DNA of 64,000 nt, taken from Anisodus tanguticus. Taxonomy: Eukaryota; Streptophyta; Magnoliopsida; Solanales; Solanaceae. The position numbers were made by a program, and so were the translations under genes. The stretch spans positions 39,383,305 through 39,447,304 of the forward strand of contig CM067549.1 of NCBI GenBank assembly GCA_034509755.1. The letters are read 5' to 3'. The stretch's first letter is position 1. Each line of letters starts with the position of its first letter. Below, piece after piece: positions 23,587 to 33,849 of this stretch. Below the pieces are notes generated by a model, which did not search any database, had not been told where the DNA came from, and worked only from the letters and a program-made list of their open reading frames with translations.

Positions 23587-24450
23587 TAGCCTTACAAGAG
23601 AAACTTGATGTAATGCAAAATAATTACACTACCAACATCTATGAATGGAACATAGATGGTTGCTTCGAATTTAATATCTTATCTAAGATACAACAAATGA
23701 CTATGGTAGCCATCGCGTACAGAACCACCCACAATTGTTCTGACCAGCTCACTACCCACGTCTTAGTAGTAGGATTCACAGGTCAACTTAAAGGTTGGTG
23801 GGATACCCACCTTAGTGAAGAGGATAAACAAAAACATTTTTAAGTATTCCGTATTGATTCGGCAGGAGAGCCAATCCTCAGAGACGGTCAACCATTCCTA
23901 ATGAGCCAACACCCTAATTTACACCATTATTAAAATTTCATCAGTAGTTTGGGTAATTTTAGGGAAAGATCTTCTGAAATACTCAACAACCTTAAGTGTA
24001 AAACCCTTTCAGATTTTAGGTGATACAAGGATTCCTTTCTCACAGGTATCTATGAAAGGCCTGATGGTAACCTCCCATATTGGAAGGAAAAATTCTTGGA
24101 TGGTCTGCCCAGATCCTTTAGAGACTTAGTTAAGGAAGAACTCCAAAACCAATACGATTGTGATATTATTCCTTATGAACATATCACATATGGAAAACTT
24201 ACCAGTCTCATCGAACAAGTTGCTCTCAAAATTTGTCGCCAAGATAAGATATTAAGATAATTAGCCAAATATAGCGTGCAGACTTGCCGAGAATTAGGTA
24301 GTTTTAGTGAACAATTTGGCCTACGTCATTGTGGAAAGAAATCTCATAAAAGGCATGTGTCTAAAAATAGAGATGTCTCAAAATCTAGATCTTTTACACC
24401 CAAGTTTAGGAAGACAAAACCTTCTCCTTCCAAACATAAAGCTTTTCCAT
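23587..24450 (+). pseudogene. EPRV 2 coat protein region (decayed)
   Basis: Reading resumes right after the LTR with a frame containing 'EWNIDG' and 'GFTGQLKGWWDTHL' (about 23640-23820), which matches the caulimovirid capsid domain, followed by 'LPYWKEKFLDGLPRSF' (about 24075-24125). A basic tail follows (24330-24450). Stops occur at 23842 and near 23930, 24020 and 24260. Confidence 0.7.
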
Positions 24451-24469
24451 AATATCAACTTTCCAATAT

Positions 24470-24684
24470 ACTAATTCTAGCAAATGTTACAAGTGTCACA
24501 AACAAGACAAATTGCCAAATATTGCAAATTTATCTGGAAGATTAGAAACCTTAATCTAGATGAGTCTATCCTCAATCAGATAGAACAACTCTTACTAGAT
24601 GAGACTAATACTTCCGATATGGCTGAAAATGAATTTGAGCAACAATTTAACAAACTTGAGGGTGATGACCTAGAATCATGTTAG
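24470..24684 (+). pseudogene. EPRV 2 zinc-finger and acidic region
   Basis: A CxxC-H-C zinc knuckle is encoded around 24481-24530 but is split by a frameshift (CYKCH in one frame, IAKYCKF in the next). The frame 24484-24684 continues with acidic sequence that ends at 24684. Confidence 0.6.
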
Positions 24685-24899
24685 CCACAGTCCGATCAGA
24701 AAATCCAAAATAGTCAACCTCAGATCAATGTTCACTCAAAAGAACAAGATCTTCTTCTTGAGATTATAAGTAATCTTCAGGATTCAAATCAAAAGAGGCA
24801 TTATCTAGATCAGTTCAAAGGAACCTTAGGTAAAGCTTCCGCAACCAATGCTTTTACTAATCATCCTCGGGTAGCAAATAACTACAATATTACCGATAT

Positions 24900-25518
24900 T
24901 CTCAATAGATTTTCTTCAGAGAAAACTAAGAAAGTAACTATCTATGATCTCCAAATAGAGATAGCAATCCTTAAGGAAGAAATTTGAGAAATCAAAGAAA
25001 AACAAGAACAAGACCGTCTTGTTCTTCAATAATTTTGTACTTAGCCTGAACTACCCAAACAAATAGAGGTCGAACCAATAGATAATGAAGCTGGACAGGA
25101 AGATTTAATCAATTATCTTTCCAGAATTTCCATCTGAAAATGACATACTAGGGTAACCTTAGTAGTCAATAAATCATTTACCTTAGATATTATTGCCTTA
25201 TTTAATATAGGTGCAGACCTCAATTTCATCCAAAAATGAATTATTCCAACTAAGTTTTTTGAAAAAAACAAAGAAGCCATTGGAGTTGCCAATGGCAACA
25301 AATTAGGAATTAGCTTCAAACTGTCTGATGTTGAAGTTAAAACTTCCTTAGAAAATGCTCCTTTATCAGCCTCAACATCATTTGTACTAGTAAAAGACAT
25401 TACCAACCCTGTCATATTAGGGGCTCCTTTAATTGAAGAACTTATACCTTTTAAAGTCACTCATCAAGGCATTAATGTCGAATGTAATGGTGTTTTCCTT
25501 CCTTTTGATAGACCCCCT
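24900..25518 (+). pseudogene. EPRV 2 coiled coil and aspartic protease (decayed)
   Basis: A coiled-coil-like stretch (about 24925-25030) is followed by a protease in which the active site reads NIGA (about 25205-25216) instead of DTGA. The conserved second half 'SFVLVKDI..PVILGAP' is at about 25378-25430. Sequence similarity ends at 25518, where an LTR begins. The layout matches EPRV 1 but residues differ strongly. Confidence 0.68.
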
Positions 25519-27899
25519 ATTAAGTATAACACTCTGTAAATTCAAATTAGGTGTGGATGCTTTAAATGAGTATTAATATAACATTTTAGACATGTAAAGT
25601 GCTATTTGAATAAGTTTTGGTGGAAATAGTTATTTTGGAATCAAGACGAATAGTGAGGTGCATAAGATTCAATAGAATTACTGAAGTTTACGGTAGGTCT
25701 AACTTCCAACATATTTACATGAAACTGCATTGAGTGTTTGAGAAAACGTTAACATGAAAGTTGAATCTTTTTGAAATACCTTTCCAACCATATATAGTGA
25801 GGGCTAAATGAAGCTCTGTACAAAAAGTTATGACCATTTTACTGAATAATGTGTAGTCTGCACGATCAGCTATGCGACCAAGCTTTAGATGCGTGATCGT
25901 GTTCCCTTAATGCATGATCAGCTACGTGATTGGGCTTTCATCTACACAATCACGCATTGGGATTTTTTTTAAAGCCCTACATCGTTCCCCACACCCCAAA
26001 TACGAAAACTTGCTCTAGAAAGGAAAACTCTCAAGAACCCAACTTCCTCCAAGGTTTCTCTATCATCCAAGGTAAGTTTTAATGTTGATTCTAATTTAAT
26101 TTTAATTATCCAACACCTTAATTATATGGGTAAACCCTTCAAATCCATATATAATCAATTAAGACTTCATTTTGGACGAAAGAAAACTCTACGATCCTAA
26201 TTCAGGAGAATTGAACGCCAAAAAGGTAAAATCTTTATCATTTAATTGATTATAGATTTGTATTGATTATTACAGTCTCTAAGTTCATGAGATATGAGTT
26301 GATGGGTTTGATAGAAAGGTAATAACGGTTATAGGTTTGGGTTGTTGATTGTTGATTATTGATTAAGGGTGTTGTTTATCTTATGGGTGATGGAAAATGA
26401 TATTGATTATATCTAAATGAGATTGTAGAATCACCTAGAAGTGATAGAATGGGAATTGGGTGAAGAAAACACCATTAATGAAGGTTGTGGAGCTTTATTC
26501 CCACCAAGTGTTTGATAAAATGGTTAAATGATCAAAGCATGAGTCTTATTGCTAATATGGAATCCCTTTTACTTGTATTGCCATAGATTAAAGTTGAAAG
26601 TTTTGAAGGACATTGTATTATGCTCAAGAGCAGGATATTAAGGCATGCAGAGCTTCTATCCACGTGTGAGAATACCATTGCTCTTCCCTTCGCCACATTT
26701 ATCCATAAAATAATAAACCTCTATACTTAGTGTTTTATTCTAAGTTCATAACAACCCTAAATTATATATATTATGATACACCATGAATGTATTACTATTT
26801 CCTTATTGTTTTCTTGGTATTACATTATGGTTATTGAGAATCCATCCATAATCCATGAATGCTCATAATACTGATTCCATGAGTTCAAGCACGAAATACA
26901 ATTTTTTTACCAAATACTATTTTTTACCAAATTGCCTAGTTTAGGTGCAAGGAATTTAGATGGGTCATCTAAGATAATGAACTACTGGTGATATATCTAT
27001 AGGAATCATAAAATCATAATTGATCAGCTTAAGCATAAAAGGGGATTACAAGACTGTAGTTTCATGTGTTAGCTTATGACTGAGCATTCAAGTTGATTTA
27101 AGACAGATGTAAACCTCACCTAGACCTATTAATGTCTGTCCAATTTTCTTTAGCCGATTTTGCATCCCATATGTTGGTTCAGGATAATATAGTTTGAGTG
27201 TGATCCTTGATAATCCTTTTGTCTTTAATATTTGGTCATATGATGCTCCTATGCATAATGTAACATCTCAGGGGAGTTGTCTAGGTTTGATAATTGTTAA
27301 ACTTCTCAGTTGATAGCCTCCCATAATGTCCATATGTGTTTATTTTCTCACTGAGTTTATGTATGCTTACCGTGGTAGTTTATGTGGTTTTGTCATATCT
27401 CTGTTGACTAAGGATAAAAAAAGAGGTTAAAACCTAATATGAAAGTTGCATCTTGTGTGGTTGTTTTGTTTAAACTTGCCCATCTGTGCCTGGTGTCCAT
27501 TCCTGTCAATCTGAGTTTGGTTTTGGTCTGATATAGTTATTGAGGTCAATCTAGTTTTGCCTACATGGATTTTGGTAACTCATGTTATAGTTTGTTGTTG
27601 CTGGTACTATTTGTTGATATATACCATGGTATATAGACCGTATACTGATTTAGTATATGAGAGTATATAAGCTGAATATATCACCTGTGTATATCACTTA
27701 GGAAGTCTGCATGCTATTAAGTGACGGGCCTAGCCCATTTGTGTATCACATTTCTGCCTTATTTGCTGATGATAAAAGATTGCCAAGCCCAGTTCATTTG
27801 CTTGCCTTGCGTACGTTACCATTGAGTGTTGAATGGGCTGAGCCAGAGATATCTGAGATAGAGACCTGCTCGTGTCCTCTGATGGGTTTGTCGCAATAG
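25519..27899 (+). mobile_element. Ty3/gypsy-type LTR, TGTAACACTCTG family, copy 2, and flanking repeat DNA
   Basis: Starts TATAACACTCTGTAAATTC at about 25521, matching the LTR at 17761 with TG mutated to TA. The text continues in parallel (a 'gaatagtg' stretch, then 'aaagttatgaccattt' at about 25826-25841). Downstream to about 27900 no domain is recognised. Where this LTR ends cannot be seen. Confidence 0.5.
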
Positions 27900-29891
27900 A
27901 AAATGCATTACTCGAAGAAAGGCCATATAAAACCACTATGCATAACAGTCTAGTCTACAAGCCTCTAAGAGTAACATAATATAACAGAAGGTCGGGACAG
28001 GGCCCTGCCATACCCATATATTACAAACCATACCAACTCAAACTAGCACTCTCGGAACAAGTGGAGAGCTCTAATACCATAACTGAGCTGAAATCCTACT
28101 AGTGGGGGTCGTCAGTCCGTCTACCTGAACATGTGGGCATGAAACGCAGCTCTCCCAACAAAGGGACGTCAATACGAATAATGTACTGAATATGTAAGGT
28201 AAAACACATAAATAGATGCAGTAATGTAAATAAAGATAAGGGGGAGACAACCTATAACCCTGAATACCACTGAGGGCGACTGATATGCATGTTTTCTTTT
28301 AAAAATATAACCATATATACATAGGCCTCACAATGGGGAAATATTGTTATCATCAAGCCGCTCTCTAGGGCTAATATCATCATAACGTATCCAACTGCAG
28401 TGTTGCACACATATAAGTGGTGTACCCAGCCGACTATAGCGCGGCTTGCATGAATAACCTCAGGAGAACATCATGAACAAGGTCGGAGTGACATAAGGTT
28501 ATTACCCTCCGACTATCGTTATGAAGTTACATGTCGTGTAGCCAACAAGGAGCATAGAACTTCACATAATGAGTGATAATACAATTTGCAGAAAAGTACT
28601 ACGACCAAGGGACAAACAAGAGTCATGAAATCCTTTCAAGAGTATAGAACAAGCATAGCCTCAATAGCTAAGAGTAGAGTTCTCTTTTCGGACATTTTGT
28701 CATATGTCTTTATTTCAATGATCATGCCAAAATGAAGGAAAGGTAAAACCTTACATACTTTGTTGCCTTAGCTAAAAGGATCTCACGAGTCCTCGTCCAC
28801 CCTACGAACGATTATCTACATTATACGAATGGTCTGAATCAAAGAGGATCAATAAACCATAAGTTAGTTCATTTAAATATTTTTTAATTCAACATATTCC
28901 TTTTTTTTGCTCCTGCTTGGTAGCAGGCTTGTGTGCGAGCTTAGTTTTGTCGAACACCTAGCATGCGTAGAACCTCCATATTCTTTAACAATGGATTATA
29001 GATATGACAACACAACCAATTTCTCCAATCCCTTTCCTTATTCATCACAACACAACCAATAATCTAGCACACAACAACCATAACTATAGCAATAACCAAT
29101 CTCATATCCATCACAAGAATATTATAATAAACTCTACAATATCTGCAAGTGTTGTCTTGCCATTTCTAAACCATACAACATGTCTATGACTTAGATAAGA
29201 TCAAATCCATAGAGAAGAGAAAGGATTTACCTAATACAGTAAGGAGAAACTTTGGAACAATCATTCTCAAGCTTGAAGCAGCCCACAACTTAGCCACAAC
29301 CTTATCCAAGTGACATTCGCATCATCGTAAACACATTTAATGAAGGAAATAGTTGGTTTAGCCTTGGAATCACTTGGAACCATGAAGAATTATTTATAGA
29401 GAGTTTAGAGGTGCTTAGGTCTGTCTTGATTGAATTATGAAAAATGAGGATGAACCACCACTTAAATAACCCCAAAAAGTCAGCCACCACCTCAGGTATG
29501 TAGTATGATCTGCGATTCATAAACACTGTTTGCATTTCCCATATCATGGCACAGATCTTGCCTCAAGCCGTCAAATTTTCAGTCTCAGTTTGCGACTCAT
29601 CTTTATTTTGCAGACATGGTTTATAACTCGCAGATCATGCTCTACAATTCGCATAATGCCCCGAACGATGATATTTTGTCGAACATTTGTCGAAACTTAT
29701 TTAACACTTTCCTAAACCTTTATTAATCTATTGAAGGGATCTCAGCCTCTCCGAACCTATATCAGCCAACATTATGATAATGATTACGTATGAAACATGG
29801 GGTGTAACAATCTTGTAGAGGGGTCTCACTCTCTCCGAACCTACATCGGATAACTTATGATGATAACGACATCCAAAGTACGGGGTGTAAC
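27900..29891 (+). mobile_element. Ty3/gypsy LTR of the TGTCACGACC family, 5'-truncated
   Basis: From about 27930 the sequence parallels the solo LTR at 21223-23586, for example 'gggacgtcaatacgaataatgtac' here against 'gggacgtcagtatgactgatgtac' there. The TGTCACGACC start is missing. The 3' end ACGGGGTGTAACA is at 29879-29891 and abuts gypsy coding sequence. The last about 80 bp exist twice in tandem (29731-29809 and 29810-29891), each ending GGGGTGTAACA. Confidence 0.65.
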
Positions 29892-30310
29892 ATGTATCAT
29901 GGATGATATAGTAGAGAGAGCATCAACGAACTCATTCTTCACTCTCATTGTGTGTTTGAATGTGATCTTCTTTAATCTTTTGCATAATCTCTATGCGAAA
30001 ATCATGTATGCTAGGATTTTGGCGTTCTTCGTAGCCCATTCTCTCTGTACTTGATGAGTTAACAAATCTGAATCACCTATTACCAACAACCTTTGTATGT
30101 TCATATAAAGAGCCATTTAGAATATGTAAGCTTCATATTCTGCCATATTTTTTGTGCATGGGAACTTGAGTTTTGTGGCCATCGAGTAGTGTTGTCTAGA
30201 TTCTGACACCAAAACTGTTCTGATCCTAGAACCTTTGTAATTCACTACTTCATTAAAGAGTATTATCCATCCCGGGTATCGTTCAGAGATGCCCTTATCT
30301 ACTGTCAACC
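29892..30310 (-). pseudogene. Gypsy archaeal-type RNase H (aRH, decayed)
   Basis: The minus-strand frame 30308-30117 reads 'GWIILFNEVVNYKG...TKNMAEYEAYIF', the aRH domain of Tat-like gypsy elements. It continues in other frames to about 29900 ('NEFVDALSTISSMI'). The first catalytic Asp (FDG in relatives) is Asn here. Confidence 0.65.
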
Positions 30311-31200
30311 CTTATTCATCTTAAATCATGAGGGGCTCCCTAGTAATGCAACTTGGGTAGTAAGGAAAATAATTAGTGTCAGGAAGCAAGTGCTAGATAG
30401 CACATCTCTGCAAGGGGACCTTCTTACTAGAATAAACTCAGTGGTAAAAGGTAGGAAATTCTCTGTGAAGAACATGTAGACTCATCTTATTCCACAATAC
30501 TAGAAAGTTCCATGGATGAGCATTGTCTTATAGCCCAATATTCATCTCAGACACACATTCATGTTATGGTTAGCTGTTTGGAGGAGATGGGAAACTATTG
30601 ATACACTACTTAAGTTTGGCATTAGGGTGCCAATGGACTGTGCTTTTTGTGATTCAGCAGTAGAAACATTGAATCATCTTCTATTTAATTGTCCTGTTAC
30701 TAGAAAGTTTTAGCAAAAACTACTCTAGTAGGTTGAGATTCAAAGATCTATTGGAAGCTGGCAAGAAGAATTTCGTTGGGTGTGTCAATGGCTAAGAGGA
30801 ATATAGGCAGAATTGTTATCATCATCTGCATTTTTGCTATGACAGTGTCTACAATTTGGAGAGAAATAAACAACATCAGGTTCCATAATGGTCAGTTTCA
30901 CGTGGACAGGATCTACAGAGAGATTGCACTACATATACACATCAGAGGCAGAGACTTGAAGCAATGGAAAGCAACACAGAACATGCTGAACTATTATCCT
31001 TATAGAGCAACTTGAGGGTGTTGCTGCTAGTTTGCACATAGAATCCAGTGAACTATTTGATTTCTTTTACATGCAATACTTATATAGTGACTACTTATTG
31101 GTTTAGATCTCTTTACCTTTATTAAGTTAGTTCTTTGTTTTTAGAAACAGGTGGTCAGCACCTGTTTAGCTTTATAATTTTCACTTTGGTATCAAAAAAA
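30311..31200 (+). mobile_element. 5'-truncated L1-type LINE fragment nested in gypsy
   Basis: The plus strand encodes the zinc-binding RVT domain at the C-terminus of plant LINE ORF2: 'FMLWLAVWRR', 'CAFCDSAVETLNHLLFNCP' (about 30550-30700) and 'EIALHIHIRGRDLKQW' (about 30920-30965). A 3' UTR and a short A7 tail (31194-31200) follow. The left edge near 30311 is where gypsy aRH reading stops. I found no target duplication. Confidence 0.75.
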
Positions 31201-31209
31201 TGTTTGCGT

Positions 31210-32480
31210 ACCAAAAAACTCTTAAGGGGCTCGTACTCCTCGTTTATCGGATTTTCCTATGAGGTGATTGGACAATCCCTTACCTTTTATGACTTTTTAG
31301 ACCACGTACACCATGCAGAATTTGTTGAACATCATTTTCCACTTAGCCAGCTTCCCTCTAAGCCTGGGTTGACGGAAATGTACTTCAATGAATCCATAGT
31401 GGATATGATATTGGTAGTGTACGATGATAAATAATGCCTCAACTTCTTGGCTGCCCATGTTAAAACACAACACATATTTTCTACCAAGGTATATCGGGCT
31501 TCGTAGGTTGTGAATTTCTTACTTAAATAGTAGATCGTCTGCTCTTTCTTGCTTGTTTCATCGTGTTATCCTAATACGTATCCAAAAGCGTTCTCTGACA
31601 TCGATAGGTATAGTAGCAGCAGATTGTCGGGTCTTGTAGGAACCAAGATTAGTGGATTAGAGAGACATCTCTTGATGGTATCAAATGCTTTCTGGCACTT
31701 CTCGATCAATTTTGTCGGCACATCCTTTTTCAACATCTTGAGTGTTTGGTCACATATTACTGTGGATTGCGCTATGAAGCGACTGATGTAGTTCGACCTA
31801 CCCAGAAAACTCATGAATTTCTTCTTACTCTTTGGAGGGGGTGGATCATGTATAGCATTGATCTTTGAGCGGTCCAACATTATTCCTCTTTGATTGACTA
31901 TAAACCTGGGTAGTTTCTCGGCTGGTACACTGAACACACACTTGGCAAGATACATTTTCAAGTTATATCTTCGGAGTATGTCAAAAAAAACTTCTTAGGT
32001 GCGTCAAATGAATCGAGACTTCTCGGGATTTTATGATGACATCATCCATGTATACCTCGATTTCTTTATGAATATATCATGGAAGATGGTAGTCATAGAT
32101 CTCATATATATGACCCCGATATTTTTGAGACTGAACGATATTATCTAGTAATGATACACTCCCTACGGTGTGATGAAGGCTATTTTCTTGGCATCTTCTT
32201 CATCCATTAGAATATGATGATATTCCGCAAACTAATCCACAAATAATTGTAGTTCATGCTTGGCACAATTGTCTGTGAGTATATTGATTTTTGGTACAGG
32301 GAAAATTTGTTTGGGACTAACCTTTTAAGGTCCCAATAATTCAAACATATCCTAATTTTTCAATCTTTCTTCGGCACTAAGATGATGTTAGCCAGCCAAG
32401 TTGGGTATTTGATCACTTCCATCACATCAAACTTGATATGTTTGAAGACCTCTTCCTTGATCCTCAATCTTAAATCTGGT
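31210..32480 (-). pseudogene. Gypsy reverse transcriptase and RNase H (decayed)
   Basis: The YMDD box is at 32041-32052 and 'KMYLAKCVF' follows at about 31955. The longest clean piece is 31961-31566 (131 residues), covering the RT thumb and the start of RNase H. RNase H proper continues to about 31210 ('YLSKKF', 'YEPLKSF'). Stops and frameshifts break it. Confidence 0.7.
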
Positions 32481-32835
32481 TTGAACTTCTTAGGTGTTTA
32501 TTTTACCAGCACAAATTCCGAGTTTATTGATAGTTTATGAGCCATAATAGTCATACTCAAGCTTGTCATATTGGCCTAAGACCATGAGAACACGTCAACA
32601 TATTGCCTGAGTAGGTTCAACAGATCTTCCTTCTGGGAAACTATCAAATGCAGGTTGACTCTTGTTTCTTTAGTCGATTCCTCGTCTCCTAAGTTCAACA
32701 ATTCGGTTTCATCTAGGTTCCATTTTTGTTCATCCTTGAATTAGTCGAGCGTTTCAGTCAGATGTTCAGGAACATAGTCTTCTCATCATATTTCTCATAT
32801 TCTTCCTCGTCTATCTTACTTTTTTCGTTCCTTTC

Positions 32836-32862
32836 ATGACATGTCATGACATGTCATGACAT
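32836..32862. repeat. CATGACATGT short tandem repeat
   Basis: The 10-bp unit CATGACATGT is repeated about 2.5 times. An ATT microsatellite follows at about 32870-32885. Confidence 0.8.
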
Positions 32863-33849
32863 TGACAGGCTTATTATTATTATTACTAGAAAACAAAGGC
32901 AAAGCGATGTTAGATAATATAGAGTTTATTGAAAATAAAGACGAACCCATTTTTTTCTTTCCAAATAAACCAAGGCTTTTATTAAATTTGTTAAGAAGAA
33001 GTACAAATTGTTGTCCTAACTCAAATCAACATTGATCATTTCCTTTTTGAAAATACCATGAGGGAATTTAAAACATAAATGGCGGGTCAATGGTCCTTGT
33101 CCGATCCACACAAATTTTTAAAGTTCCAAATTATCTTCTCTATCAGGCACTTTAGGAACCAAGAGCAGATTAGAAGTCCAATTTTGCAATGGCTCATCTG
33201 GATCAGCTACGTGAATGATGGGAGCTTCAGCACATTCTCCTAGGACTACGGCACAATCTGCCTAAATGAATACCTTTCTCATCCTTTCCATCAGAATGTC
33301 TTCACTGAGCTCCAGCATTCGAATTAGAAATGACTGGTACATATCCGCAATAGGCTTCTATAAATTTGGCGAGGATTTCTTCTTCTTGCTAGCTTTGGAG
33401 GCCTCTTCATCACTTGGAACATATCCCAGGCCAAAACATAAGTTATTCTGAGGGATAGATATGGGTTCAACTATACTATTTATGTTCTTTCTCAAACTTT
33501 GTCCTGGCTCAAATCTGTTCTAGAGTATGGTAGTGAAAAACATCTTGTATATAACTAGCATTGGATTCAGTGGTATGACTTCTTCATCAGTGGCACGACT
33601 TCTTCATCAGTGGCACCTATTATCTCCACATTGTGAAAATCAGTACCTTAAAGTCCTTCAATCATTGGTACAGAGTGATCGGGGTAACTGAGTTTGTTTC
33701 CTTCTCCGTGAATCACAATTTCATGATTCTCCCATGCACATTTCAGAGATTGATGCAGGGTGGATAATGCTCTCTCTCTTCAATCATTGGTAGCATACAA
33801 TGATATCGCTCTCTCTTGATCTAATGCACATTTAATAATAGTAATAATG

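Larger units (their letters stand above)
19342..25518 (+). mobile_element. Endogenous pararetrovirus 2 (solendovirus-like), split by a solo LTR
   Basis: Plus-strand order is movement protein (19342-20372), linker, solo LTR (21223-23586, not viral), coat protein region (23587-24450), CCHC zinc finger (about 24480-24530), coiled coil and aspartic protease (about 25125-25515). It stops at a gypsy LTR at 25519-25521, so RT and RNase H are missing here. It is not a second copy of EPRV 1: the protease regions are clearly different in sequence though alike in layout. Multiple stops and frameshifts make it non-functional. Confidence 0.82.
29892..33780 (-). mobile_element. Tat-lineage Ty3/gypsy polyprotein remnant, minus strand
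   Basis: On the minus strand: a Gly-rich 'GLGYVPSDEEA' region of the type found before the protease in Tat elements (about 33440-33400), RT with catalytic YMDD at 32041-32052, RNase H with 'FLGRSNYISRFI' (about 31815-31770), and a second archaeal-type RNase H with 'TKNMAEYEAYIFGL' (30145-30095). The order RT, RH, aRH is the signature of the Tat/Ogre group. A LINE fragment (30311-31200) is nested between the two RNase H domains. Ends and LTRs are missing and the frames contain stops. Confidence 0.72.

Noticed and set aside
27711..27936. Overlapping frames on both strands
   Set aside because: No domain; repeat DNA between two LTR pieces.
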